DNA from: Beijerinckiaceae bacterium
GTDB lineage: Bacteria > Pseudomonadota > Alphaproteobacteria > Rhizobiales > Beijerinckiaceae
DNA length: 64,000 nucleotides
NCBI GenBank assembly: GCA_019745195.1
Contig: JAIETL010000036.1
Span: 1 to 64,000, forward strand
Direction of reading: 5' to 3'
The translations under genes were made by a program, and so were the position numbers. Position 1 is the stretch's first letter, and each line of letters starts with the position of its first letter. This document shows, one piece after another, positions 35,025 through 43,167 of this stretch. Below the pieces are notes generated by a model that searched no databases, was not told where the DNA came from, and saw only the letters and a list, made by a program, of their open reading frames with translations.

Positions 35025-35960
35025 ATGCCAGCCTTTGCGCTATGTCGGATCGTGGTCCTGCCGCTGCTTATGCTGTGCCTGTCGTCAGCCGCCATGGCCG
35101 ATTCCGGCGTGACCTCGGTCGCCCCGGCGCAAGCCTTTATCCTCAAGGACACCGAAGTCCGCACGATCCGCGCAAAGACACTTGAACGCGACTACGAAAT
35201 CTACGTCTCCCTGCCCGATTCCTATCGCTCGCAGCCGCGAAGGCGCTTCCCGGTGCTTTACGTCACCGACGCCGACTACGCTTTTCCGCTGGTGCGCAGC
35301 ATCGCGCAACGCGTCGGCAACCGGGCGCAGGGGCTGGAGGAGTTCATCCTCGTTGGCCTGTCCCATGCCATCGGCGACAGCCGCGAGTTCAGCCGCCGGC
35401 GCGACTATACGCCGACGCCCCATGGCGAGAAGACGCGCGATCCCGAAGGCCGCCGGCCGCTTTTCGGCGAGGCGGAGCCCTATCGCCGTTTCCTCGCGGA
35501 GGAGGTGATGCCCTTTGTGGCGGCGACCTACCGCACCGACACCACCCGCAGCCTCTATGCCGGCCATTCCTATGGCGGGCTGTTCGGCCTGCATGTGCTT
35601 TTGACGCAAGCCTCGATGTTCTCGCATTACATCATCGGCAGCCCCTCGCTCTGGTTCGACCGACGCGTGATGTTCGCGCGCGAGCGCGCCTTCGCGGAGG
35701 CCAATCGCGATCTCGGCGCCAACGTCCTGATGGCGATCGGCTCGTTCGAGACGGTCAACCCGGCCTCCGACGACCGTCGCTATAGCCGAAAGCTCGACAT
35801 GGTCGCGGATTTTCGCGCCTTCGAGCAGGCGCTGCGCGGACGCAACTATCCGGGCCTCAGGCTGACGACGGAGGTGATCGGCGAAGAGGACCACCTCACC
35901 GCCTTCCCGGCCATCGTGACGCGCGGGCTGCTCTGGGCACTGCCGGCGAGTCGGCGCTGA
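35025..35960 (+). CDS. Exported alpha/beta-hydrolase (esterase D/Fes-like)
   Basis: A 311-residue exported hydrolase. The signal peptide (cleavage near SAAMADS) is followed by an esterase domain with the nucleophile elbow GHSYGG (about residues 180-185) and a C-terminal histidine in GEEDHLTAFPA. It resembles the IroE/Fes and esterase D (PF00756) group, which cut siderophore or other ester bonds. ATG at 35025 precedes the signal; the frame is open upstream without similarity. It is a single gene, convergent with the ROK gene 7 bases away. Confidence 0.86.
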   Translation: MPAFALCRIVVLPLLMLCLSSAAMADSGVTSVAPAQAFILKDTEVRTIRAKTLERDYEIYVSLPDSYRSQPRRRFPVLYVTDADYAFPLVRSIAQRVGNRAQGLEEFILVGLSHAIGDSREFSRRRDYTPTPHGEKTRDPEGRRPLFGEAEPYRRFLAEEVMPFVAATYRTDTTRSLYAGHSYGGLFGLHVLLTQASMFSHYIIGSPSLWFDRRVMFARERAFAEANRDLGANVLMAIGSFETVNPASDDRRYSRKLDMVADFRAFEQALRGRNYPGLRLTTEVIGEEDHLTAFPAIVTRGLLWALPASRR

Positions 35961-35967
35961 TCTCGCC

Positions 35968-37056
35968 TCAACCGCTCTTCGACTTCGACTTGCCCCGGTT
36001 CTCGTAGCTCGCATTGCCAAGCCCGGTGCCAATCGTCAGCACGGCCCAATGCTTCACGTCCTGCATCGCCGGCATCTCGCTCAGGCCCTGGATCACGGCG
36101 TCGTTGTGCATCGCGAGCTGAGTCTCGTGGCCGCCGATGTCCGGCACCATCTCGCGGATGCTGGCGACCAGGTTGAAGCGGCTGCTCTCCCAATTGCCGG
36201 GCAGGTTCTGCGCGCCGCGGTCGATCTGGCCATGCGGCTCGATCAGGCCCGGGCAGCCGACGCCGATGAAGGGCGCGACCTTGAGGCCGGCCTTCTCCGC
36301 ATTCCGGATCTGCTCCTTCAGCATCTTGCCGAGCCGCTTGATCGCCTCCTCCCGGCTAGGCTCGTCCTCGGCATGACGCCAGAGTTCGGAGTCCCAGACA
36401 CGCGCCTTGCTCAGGTCCGGCGCCTTGTCCCGGCGCAGTTCGACGATGCCGGCGCGGATGTTGGAGCCGCCGATATCGACCGCGACCAGGCTGTCATAGG
36501 CTCCGAAGATCCAGGGCGGCGCGAGATGGGCCGAGCCGACCAGGCCCGCCTCGTCGGGGTGATGGCTGATCGGCACGAGGTCGATCGCGACGCCGTCCGT
36601 CTGTAGGATGATCCCGGCCCGCCCGATGGCGAGTTCGCCGACGCGGCTGTCGCGAAAGCCGCCGCCAACGACGATGCGCTCGACGGACGACCACGACTTT
36701 ACCTTGACGAAGCGGCGGATGACGAAGGCCAGCGATTGGGCGAAGCGTTCGATCGCGCTCAGCACCAGCGCGGCCTCGCGGACATCGCCCTCCTTGAGCA
36801 GCGCGTCGAGGTCCTTCTTGCCGATGGCGGCGGTGTCGCCCTCCAGCGGATCGTCGCCGTTCCTGCGCAGATGCGAGCGCAACGCGTCGAGATGATCGAT
36901 GAAGGCGCTGCGGCTCGCCTTGTCGCCGATGAAGCCGTCCTCGTCGCGGATTTCGAGATTGTAGCTGGTGACGGTGACCGAGGGCAGATCGGCTGCGCCA
37001 TGCGGGCCGCGTGGGCTTTCGTCCTTGCTGGTTCTGGCTGTCGCGGCGCCCATCAT
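35968..37056 (-). CDS. ROK-family kinase with circularly permuted order
   Basis: A 362-residue protein with all ROK sugar-kinase motifs in an unusual order. The part normally at the C-terminus comes first: VERIVVGGGFRDSRVGELAI at 126-145 (adenosine site) and DEAGLVGSAHLA at 168-179. Then comes the normal N-terminal half: VAVDIGGSNIRAG at 191-203 (phosphate site 1), GVGCPGLI, HNDAV with the catalytic aspartate D319, and LTIGTGLGN at 340-348. The protein ends soon after, at 362. All pieces are present once, so it is likely a working, permuted enzyme. GGGGGAGAGC precedes the ATG. The substrate is unknown. Confidence 0.85.
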   Translation of the reverse strand: MMGAATARTSKDESPRGPHGAADLPSVTVTSYNLEIRDEDGFIGDKASRSAFIDHLDALRSHLRRNGDDPLEGDTAAIGKKDLDALLKEGDVREAALVLSAIERFAQSLAFVIRRFVKVKSWSSVERIVVGGGFRDSRVGELAIGRAGIILQTDGVAIDLVPISHHPDEAGLVGSAHLAPPWIFGAYDSLVAVDIGGSNIRAGIVELRRDKAPDLSKARVWDSELWRHAEDEPSREEAIKRLGKMLKEQIRNAEKAGLKVAPFIGVGCPGLIEPHGQIDRGAQNLPGNWESSRFNLVASIREMVPDIGGHETQLAMHNDAVIQGLSEMPAMQDVKHWAVLTIGTGLGNASYENRGKSKSKSG

Positions 37057-37240
37057 GCTCTCCCCCGTCGGCGTCTTGTGTCGATGACGAACGCCTCGGC
37101 GCTCGTCGAGGTTCCGCGCCGGGCGCATGGGGCGTCTGCGCTGCGGGTGTTCTTCGCCGACCTCCGGATGGTTGACCTGACTGGTCGATCTCCGCTCCAT
37201 GACGGGCCGGCGCCTGTCAGTGTCGCCGGGTGGGGGCGTG

Positions 37241-37720
37241 ATGCTGGAGATGATCGTTCGAACGGTGCTGATCGGCGCGGGCGCCACCCTGCTGCTCGAT
37301 CTCTGGGCGCAGTCGCTGCAACGCACCATCGGCTGGCCCGCGCCGAACTGGGCGATGCCCGGCCGTTGGGTCGGCCATCTGCCGCGCGGCCGGCTCGTCC
37401 ATGACGACATCGCCCTTGCCGAGCCCTTTCCCAACGAGCGCGCCATCGGCTGGGTCTTCCATTATGCGGTCGGCATTATGTTCGCCGCCGCGCTGCTGGC
37501 GATCTGGGGCTTCGACTGGGCCCGCAATCCGACCTTCATGCCGGCGCTGATCGTCGGCCTCGTCACGGTCGGCTGCGGCTGGTTCATCCTGCAGCCCGGC
37601 ATGGGCGCCGGCATCGCGGCTTCGAAGAAGCCCAACGCCAACAGGATCAGGCTGATGAACATCATCGGCCACGTCGTCTTTGCCATCGGGCTCTACGGCA
37701 CGGCGCTGCTGATCCGCTGA
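37241..37720 (+). CDS. DUF2938 membrane protein
   Basis: A 159-residue protein with four hydrophobic segments (about residues 5-20, 68-85, 95-118 and 138-156), fitting the DUF2938 family (LDLWAQSLQRTIGWPAPNWA; RAIGWVFHYAVGIMFAAALL). Function unknown. ATG at 37241 follows a G-rich stretch (GGTGGGGGCG) that may act as the ribosome site; the longer frame to 37199 adds only a low-similarity tail. It lies 36 bases before the amidohydrolase gene and is probably co-transcribed with it. Confidence 0.78.
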   Translation: MLEMIVRTVLIGAGATLLLDLWAQSLQRTIGWPAPNWAMPGRWVGHLPRGRLVHDDIALAEPFPNERAIGWVFHYAVGIMFAAALLAIWGFDWARNPTFMPALIVGLVTVGCGWFILQPGMGAGIAASKKPNANRIRLMNIIGHVVFAIGLYGTALLIR

Positions 37721-37756
37721 CAGCGCCTTCCTTTGCAGACAACACGGGTATCGACC

Positions 37757-38992
37757 ATGGCCAGCACGCTCTTCACCAACGCCCGCATCGTCGACGGCAC
37801 GCAGCCGGAGCGGGCCGATCCCGTCAGCGTGCTCGTCGAGGGCGGCGTCATCCGCGAGGTGGCCAAGACCGTCTCAGCCGCCAAGGCGACGACGATCGAT
37901 CTCGGCGGCCGCACGCTGATGCCGGGCCTGACCGACGCCCATGTCCATGTCGTCGCCGGCGTCGCCGATCTCGGCCTGAACGCGCGCCTGCCGGATTCGC
38001 TCGTCACGGCGCGCGCCTTCGTCATCATGCGCGAGATGCTCGCGCGCGGGTTCACCACGGTGCGCGATGTCGGAGGCGCGGATTTCGGACTTAAGCAGGC
38101 GACGGAGGAGGGGCATTTCCCGACGCCGCGCCTCGTCATCTCCGGCAAGGCGCTGAGCCAGACTGGCGGCCATGCCGATTTTCGCGGCCGCTACGACGAC
38201 CGCGCTTCGGTGACCGACCGCCATCGGCTCGGCGCGCTCGGGCGCATCTGCGACGGGGAAGGCGAGGTCCGCCGCGCCGCCCGCGAGGAGATCAAAGGCG
38301 GGGTCGATTTCATCAAGATCATGGCCAATGGCGGCTGCGCCTCGCCGACGGATCCGATCCATTTCCTCGGGTTTTCTGTCGGTGAGCTTGCGGCCATCGT
38401 CGAGGAGGCGCGGATGGCGGGCACTTATGTCTCCGCCCATGTCTACACCAAGGAGGCGATCCGCCGCTGCGTCCAGGCCGGCGTTCATTCGCTGGAGCAT
38501 TGCAACCTGATCGATGCCGAGACCGCCAGACTCGCGGCCTCGACGGGCGCGGTCGCGGTGCCGACGCTGGTGACCTACGACAAGCTCGTCAGCGACGGCC
38601 CGAAGCTGGGATTCCCGCCGGATTCGATCGCGAAGGTCGATGTCGTCCGCTCGGCCGGTATGGACTCCCTCGCGATCATGAAGAAGGCCGGCCTCGCCAT
38701 GGCCTATGGCAGCGACCTGCTCGGCGACATGCACAAATACCAGTCGGAGGAGTTCGTCATTCGCGGCCGGGCCTTGCCGGCCCATGAGGTGATCGGCGCG
38801 GCCACCCATGTCGCGGCGAAGCTGCTCAGGCTGGAAGGCAGAATCGGCGTCGTCGCGCCCGGCGCGCATGCCGATCTCATCGTGGTCGATGGCGACCCGC
38901 TGAAGGATCTGTCGCTGCTGACCCGCCAAGGCCGGCACATGCCGATCATCATGAAAAGCGGGGCGTTCATGAAGCGCAGCCGGCTGGGTTGA
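37757..38992 (+). CDS. Metal-dependent amidohydrolase (imidazolonepropionase/prolidase-like)
   Basis: A 411-residue amidohydrolase. The metal ligands are visible: LTDAHVHVVAG (about residues 64-74), the lysine in GVDFIKIMANGG, the histidines in YVSAHVYTKEA and GVHSLEHCNLI, and the aspartate in AMAYGSDLLGDMH. This grouping matches the carboxypeptidase-like Xaa-Pro/Xaa-Arg dipeptidase branch of COG1228. The true substrate is uncertain. The ATG at 37757 begins the domain. It is convergent with the acetyltransferase gene, ending 6 bases apart. Confidence 0.87.
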   Translation: MASTLFTNARIVDGTQPERADPVSVLVEGGVIREVAKTVSAAKATTIDLGGRTLMPGLTDAHVHVVAGVADLGLNARLPDSLVTARAFVIMREMLARGFTTVRDVGGADFGLKQATEEGHFPTPRLVISGKALSQTGGHADFRGRYDDRASVTDRHRLGALGRICDGEGEVRRAAREEIKGGVDFIKIMANGGCASPTDPIHFLGFSVGELAAIVEEARMAGTYVSAHVYTKEAIRRCVQAGVHSLEHCNLIDAETARLAASTGAVAVPTLVTYDKLVSDGPKLGFPPDSIAKVDVVRSAGMDSLAIMKKAGLAMAYGSDLLGDMHKYQSEEFVIRGRALPAHEVIGAATHVAAKLLRLEGRIGVVAPGAHADLIVVDGDPLKDLSLLTRQGRHMPIIMKSGAFMKRSRLG

Positions 38993-38998
38993 GCGGCA

Positions 38999-39766
38999 TC
39001 ACAGATCGAGGATGCGCGTCTCGTAGGCGTAGAGCCTGCGGAAGCCGAGGCTGCCATAGAGCGCGATCGCGACCGCGTTGGTCTGGTCGACTTGCAGATA
39101 GGCCTGTCCACAGCCCTGCACCTTCGCCCAGGACATCAGCCCCTCGACGAGGCGGCGGCCGAGGCCGCGCCCGCGATGGGCGGGATCGACCACGATCAAG
39201 CCGATCTCGGCCATGCCGCGCTCGGCGACGCTCGTGCCATAGGCGACGGGCTCGCCGGCGATCAGCAATGTCGCGAAGGCGGCCGGCAGGCGGACCTTGC
39301 CAACGATGGCCGCGAGCTGGTCGGCATTGGTCTTGTTGCCGCTCTGGCGCGCCGCCACGCCCGCGATCCACTCGGCGCTCGGCCCGGCCTCGATCTGCAG
39401 GTCGGGCTCGAACTCCGGCGTCAGCGCGTCGAGCGGGGCGAGCAGCCCGAAGGAAGCGTCCTTCAGGCGGTAGCCGCGCGCCAGCACGGCCTCGCGCGTC
39501 GCGGCCCCGGTCAGCGGGGTCAGGCGGATGCAGGGTGGCAGGCCGTCGGCGCGGTAGAGCTTCGCGATCAGGTCGAGTGTCGCCTCGTCCAGCTCCGCGC
39601 CCGGTTTCAGCGGCGTCGCGGCGTTGGCACGGCCGGAATAGCCATTGGCGAAGCGGATCACCCAGTCGCCCATCACCAATGTGGAGACGGCGGGCCAGGC
39701 GTTGACGATGCGGCGCTCGCATTCCAGTGCAAGCGCGAGGTCGCTTTCGCTGATCGACGTCGTCAT
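38999..39766 (-). CDS. GNAT-family N-acetyltransferase
   Basis: A 255-residue acetyltransferase. The C-terminal catalytic half has the acetyl-CoA motif LIVVDPAHRGRGLGRRLVEG (about 191-210) and QVDQTNAVAIALYGSLGFRR. The N-terminal half is a divergent GNAT-like lobe. ATG at 39766 overlaps the stop of the cupin gene (ATGA), so the frame upstream is ignored. It is the second gene of a small minus-strand group with cupin and glyoxalase II. Substrate unknown. Confidence 0.86.
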   Translation of the reverse strand: MTTSISESDLALALECERRIVNAWPAVSTLVMGDWVIRFANGYSGRANAATPLKPGAELDEATLDLIAKLYRADGLPPCIRLTPLTGAATREAVLARGYRLKDASFGLLAPLDALTPEFEPDLQIEAGPSAEWIAGVAARQSGNKTNADQLAAIVGKVRLPAAFATLLIAGEPVAYGTSVAERGMAEIGLIVVDPAHRGRGLGRRLVEGLMSWAKVQGCGQAYLQVDQTNAVAIALYGSLGFRRLYAYETRILDL

Positions 39767-40224
39767 GCGCCGCCGGTCTTTCGCGGTGTCGGCCGCCAGC
39801 CGGGCGGCGCCATCTCGAAGCCGGCGAACGCGAAGCCGGGCGCGACCGTGCAGCCGATCAGCGTCCAGGCCCCCAGCGAGGTCGCGCTCTGCCACCAGCC
39901 GGCCGGCACGACGAATTGCGGGCGCTGGCCGGCGGCGAGGTCGGTCCCGAGGTGATGGGCCGAGGCGTCATGGCCATTGGGCGAGACGCTGATGACGAGC
40001 GGCGCGCCGGCATAATGATGCCAGATTTCGGCGGCGTCGACGCGGTGCCACTCGGAGGTCTCGCCGACATCGAGCAGGTAATAGATCGCGGTCGAATGGG
40101 CGCGCCCCTCGGGACCAGCCTCGTCGCGGAAGGTCTCGCGATAATGGCCGCCCTCGGGATGGGGCTTCAGTTCCAGAAGCGCGATCACCTGTGCCGCGGT
40201 GAGACCGTTCAGGGCGTTGTCCAT
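39763..40224 (-). CDS. Cupin domain protein (DUF985 / cupin_5)
   Basis: A 153-residue cupin of the DUF985 type: HPEGGHYRETFRDE (about residues 20-33), STAIYYLLDVGETSEWHRVD (about 43-62) and WQSATSLGAWTLIGCTVAPGF. The histidines that bind metal are kept. Function unproven; relatives are annotated as sugar-epimerase-like cupins. ATG at 40224 starts the conserved part. It lies 13 bases behind the glyoxalase II gene and overlaps the acetyltransferase start. Confidence 0.86.
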   Translation of the reverse strand: MDNALNGLTAAQVIALLELKPHPEGGHYRETFRDEAGPEGRAHSTAIYYLLDVGETSEWHRVDAAEIWHHYAGAPLVISVSPNGHDASAHHLGTDLAAGQRPQFVVPAGWWQSATSLGAWTLIGCTVAPGFAFAGFEMAPPGWRPTPRKTGGA

Positions 40225-40237
40225 CAGAAGCGGTCCA

Positions 40238-40999
40238 TCAGAAGCGGTTCTTGGCTTCGCGCAGCGCGGCAAAAACCTCGCCGGCCGACGCGCCGGACAG
40301 GTTCACGGCCTCGGCCAGCGCGGGCTCGCCGGCCCGGAAGAACGGGTTTGTCGCCTTCTCCTCGCCGATCGTTGTCAGCGCCCAGAAGCGCCCTGCCGTC
40401 TTCGCGGCCTCCGCCTCCGCAAGCCGCGCCGCGACCGCCGGGTTCGCCTTGTCCATCGCGGCGGCGAAGCGGGCGTTGGAGAGCGTGTAGTCGTGGCCGG
40501 CGATCAGCCTGACATCGTCGGGCAGGGTCATAACGCCGCAGAGCGAGCTCCACATCGCGCCCATCTGGCCGGGTTGGACCCGCCCACAGCCCATCACGAA
40601 GACGACGTCGCCGACCAGAGCGAGCTTCGAGGCCGTGCTGGCGAAGGTCAGGTGGCCGTCGGAATGGCCTGGCGTGTGCCAGATCTCGAAGCTGGAACCG
40701 CCGAGCGAGACCGTGTCGCCATCCTTCAGGATGCGGTCGAGCGGGGCCGAGCCTGCGGCGTCGGCCGGACCGCAGACCTTCGCGCCGGTCGCAGCCTTCA
40801 ACTCTGCGACCCCTTGCGTGTGGTCGGCATGGGCGTGGGTCACGAAGATGTCGCTGATCGTCCAGCCCTTTTCGCGCGCCGCCGCCAGAACCTGGCCGGC
40901 GTCGGGCGCATCGACCGCCGCGCAGGCCTTCGTCGCAGGGTCGAGGATCAGCGCGCCGGCATTGTCGCTGAGCGTGCGGAAGACGTGGATGTCGAGCAT
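40238..40999 (-). CDS. gloB: Hydroxyacylglutathione hydrolase (glyoxalase II)
   Basis: A 253-residue metallo-beta-lactamase-fold enzyme that hydrolyses S-D-lactoylglutathione to D-lactate and glutathione. The dinuclear metal motif is THAHADHT (about residues 54-61). Later ligands are the histidine in WHTPGHSDGH, the aspartate in LVGDVVFVMGCGR and the histidine in LIAGHDY. The C-terminal helical substrate-binding domain (NPFFRAGEPALAEAV) is complete. It is the first gene of the gloB-cupin-GNAT group and divergent from the methyltransferase gene. Confidence 0.92.
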   Translation of the reverse strand: MLDIHVFRTLSDNAGALILDPATKACAAVDAPDAGQVLAAAREKGWTISDIFVTHAHADHTQGVAELKAATGAKVCGPADAAGSAPLDRILKDGDTVSLGGSSFEIWHTPGHSDGHLTFASTASKLALVGDVVFVMGCGRVQPGQMGAMWSSLCGVMTLPDDVRLIAGHDYTLSNARFAAAMDKANPAVAARLAEAEAAKTAGRFWALTTIGEEKATNPFFRAGEPALAEAVNLSGASAGEVFAALREAKNRF

Positions 41000-41010
41000 G
41001 GGAGGCTCCG

Positions 41011-41113
41011 GAGGGCAGTCAGCGATGGGCAGTCGGCAGTCGGCCTTTAGTGGGGCACGGTCTCGACAGGATCAAGTCTTGGCAAGTATCCCGACGGCCC
41101 ATTGCCGACTGCC
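41011..41113. repeat. Intergenic repeat with inverted arms between gloB and methyltransferase
   Basis: The motif GGGCAGTC(G/A)GC is repeated in tandem around 41013-41042. An 11-base inverted copy (GGCAGTCGGCA at 41028-41038, TGCCGACTGCC at 41103-41113) closes the region. It looks like a mobile-type intergenic palindrome instead of a simple operator, but it also sits in the divergent promoter region of two genes. Confidence 0.55.
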
Positions 41114-41164
41114 TATCCCCCGCACCCTTGCGCCTCGTCCCGCGCCACCACATCTTGCGCGGCC

Positions 41165-41932
41165 ATGCCAATCGATGTCGTCGACCTGCGCGCCTTCTAT
41201 GCCAGCCCGCTCGGGCATGTGGCGCGGCGTTTCGTCGGACGGGCGATGCTGCGCTTCTGGCCCGATTGCGCGAAGCAGCGCGTGCTGGGTTTAGGGTTCG
41301 CGACGCCTTATCTCTCCGTGCTCGGCGTCGGCGCGGAACGCACCATGGCCTTCATGCCGGCGGCGCAGGGCGTGGTGCATTGGCCGTCGGACGGCCTGTC
41401 GGCCTCGGCACTGGTGGAGCCGACGCTGCTGCCCTTGCCGACGGCGTCGGTCGACCGCATCGTGCTCGTGCATGCGCTGGAGGAGACCGAAAGCCCCGAC
41501 GATTTGCTCGACGAGGTTTCGCGCGTGCTCTCACCCGGAGGCCGCCTGCTCGTCGTCGTGCCCAACCGGCGCGGCCTGTGGGCGCGCATGGACGGCACGC
41601 CCTTCGGCCATGGCCGTCCGTTCAGCCGCTCGCAACTGGAAGCGCTGATGCGCGGGGCGGAGTTTTCGCCCGAGAACTGGAGCGAGGCGCTTTATGTGCC
41701 GCCGCTGAAACGCAGGCTGCTGATGCGCTCGTCGGCGGCCTGGGAGCGGGTTGGGGCCGGGCTGTCGCTGCCTTTCGCGGGCGTGCATGTCATCGACGCG
41801 ACCAAGCAGTTCTACCGCCGCATCCCGCTCAGGGCGACGCGGCGCAGCTTCGCCTTCCGGCCCATCCTGCTGCCGCAGCCCTCCGCCGCACCCCGTCACG
41901 CAACCGAGGCGGACAAGCCGCCGCCGGGTTGA
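41165..41932 (+). CDS. SAM-dependent methyltransferase-like protein
   Basis: A 255-residue class I methyltransferase-type protein: an N-terminal LGLGFATPYLSVLG in place of the usual glycine loop, then LPLPTASVDRIVLVHALEET and VSRVLSPGGRLLVVVPNRRG. ATG at 41165 is preferred because similarity begins directly after it. Its head-to-head position with gloB is common in this group of bacteria. The methyl acceptor is unknown, and the altered SAM loop leaves activity open. Confidence 0.84.
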   Translation: MPIDVVDLRAFYASPLGHVARRFVGRAMLRFWPDCAKQRVLGLGFATPYLSVLGVGAERTMAFMPAAQGVVHWPSDGLSASALVEPTLLPLPTASVDRIVLVHALEETESPDDLLDEVSRVLSPGGRLLVVVPNRRGLWARMDGTPFGHGRPFSRSQLEALMRGAEFSPENWSEALYVPPLKRRLLMRSSAAWERVGAGLSLPFAGVHVIDATKQFYRRIPLRATRRSFAFRPILLPQPSAAPRHATEADKPPPG

Positions 41933-42037
41933 CAAGCGCGGTTTCGCGCGGCCAAGGTCCGCCGCTTTTCGGCAACCCGGTCCGCCCTCATGCCAACCCT
42001 GCCGGCCCACCCGGCGCGGACCCCGAACTGGATCATG

Positions 42038-42991
42038 ATGAGAAGCTATCTGGATTTCGAGAAGCCGGTCGCCGAAGTCGAGGCGAAGGCTGACGAGTTA
42101 CGTGCGCTGGAGGCGAAGGGCGAGGGCTATTCGCTGGCCGAGGAGATCGGCAAGCTCGACGCAAAAGCGAGCCAGGCGCTGAAGGACCTCTACGCCACGC
42201 TGACACCCTGGCAGAAGACGCTGGTCGCGCGCCATCCGCAGCGGCCCCATTTCAAGGATTACTGCGCCGCCCTGATTACCGAATTCACCCCGCTCGCGGG
42301 CGACCGCGCCTTCGGGGAGGACGAGGCGATTGTCGGCGGCTTCGGGCGGTTCCGGGGCGAGGCGGTCTGCGTGATCGGGCAGGAGAAGGGCGATTCGACC
42401 GAGACCCGGATCAGGCACAATTTCGGCATGCCCAAGCCCGAAGGCTACCGCAAGGCGGTGCGCCTGATGGAACTGGCCGACCGCTTCGGGCTCCCCGTTC
42501 TGAGCTTCATCGACACCGCCGGCGCCTATCCCGGCATCGAGGCCGAAGAGCGCGGCCAGGCGGAAGCCATCGCGCGCTCGACCGAGGCCTGCCTCGGCCT
42601 GCGAACGCCCAGCGTCGCGCTCGTCATTGGCGAGGGTGGCTCGGGCGGCGCGATCGCGATCGCGGCCGCCTCGAAGGTCATGATGCTGGAGCACGCGATC
42701 TATTCGGTGATCTCGCCGGAAGGCGCGGCCTCGATCCTGTGGCGCGACACCGGCCGCGCGCAGGATGCGGCGACCGGCATGAAGATCACGGCGCAGGATC
42801 TGCTCAAGTTCGGAATCATCGACCGGATCATCAGCGAGCCGGTCGGCGGCGCGCATCGCGATCCCCAAGTGGCGCTGGCTCGCGCCGGCGATGCGCTGGC
42901 CTCGTCCCTGGCCGATTTCGCGGGGATGAGCGGCGACGACATCGTCAGCCGCCGCGCCGAGAAGTTCCTCGCGATCGGGCGAAGTCTGTGA
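42038..42991 (+). CDS. accA: Acetyl-CoA carboxylase carboxyltransferase subunit alpha
   Basis: A 317-residue AccA, one half of the carboxyltransferase that makes malonyl-CoA for fatty-acid synthesis. Typical stretches are MRSYLDFEKPVAEVEAKADE, RHPQRPHFKDYC, SFIDTAGAYPGIEAEERGQA and IGEGGSGGAIAIAAASKVMM. Two adjacent ATGs (42035, 42038) exist; the second gives the family's usual MRSYLDFEKP start. It has no zinc ribbon, which is normal for AccA (AccD carries it). It is probably monocistronic. Confidence 0.96.
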   Translation: MRSYLDFEKPVAEVEAKADELRALEAKGEGYSLAEEIGKLDAKASQALKDLYATLTPWQKTLVARHPQRPHFKDYCAALITEFTPLAGDRAFGEDEAIVGGFGRFRGEAVCVIGQEKGDSTETRIRHNFGMPKPEGYRKAVRLMELADRFGLPVLSFIDTAGAYPGIEAEERGQAEAIARSTEACLGLRTPSVALVIGEGGSGGAIAIAAASKVMMLEHAIYSVISPEGAASILWRDTGRAQDAATGMKITAQDLLKFGIIDRIISEPVGGAHRDPQVALARAGDALASSLADFAGMSGDDIVSRRAEKFLAIGRSL

Positions 42992-43167
42992 CGCATGGTC
43001 GTGATCGCGCCGGTTAGCGCTTTCTTGACCATGTAGCCATGTCAAAAGCCATTGTGGTAAGGAACGCTCAAGGCTAACGCTTCTACAAGAGTCGCGACGG
43101 CATAATTTAGCCGTCTTGCACCGCCAGAGGTCGCAGCTTCGGCTGGCCGTTCGATGGGATCGACGAC

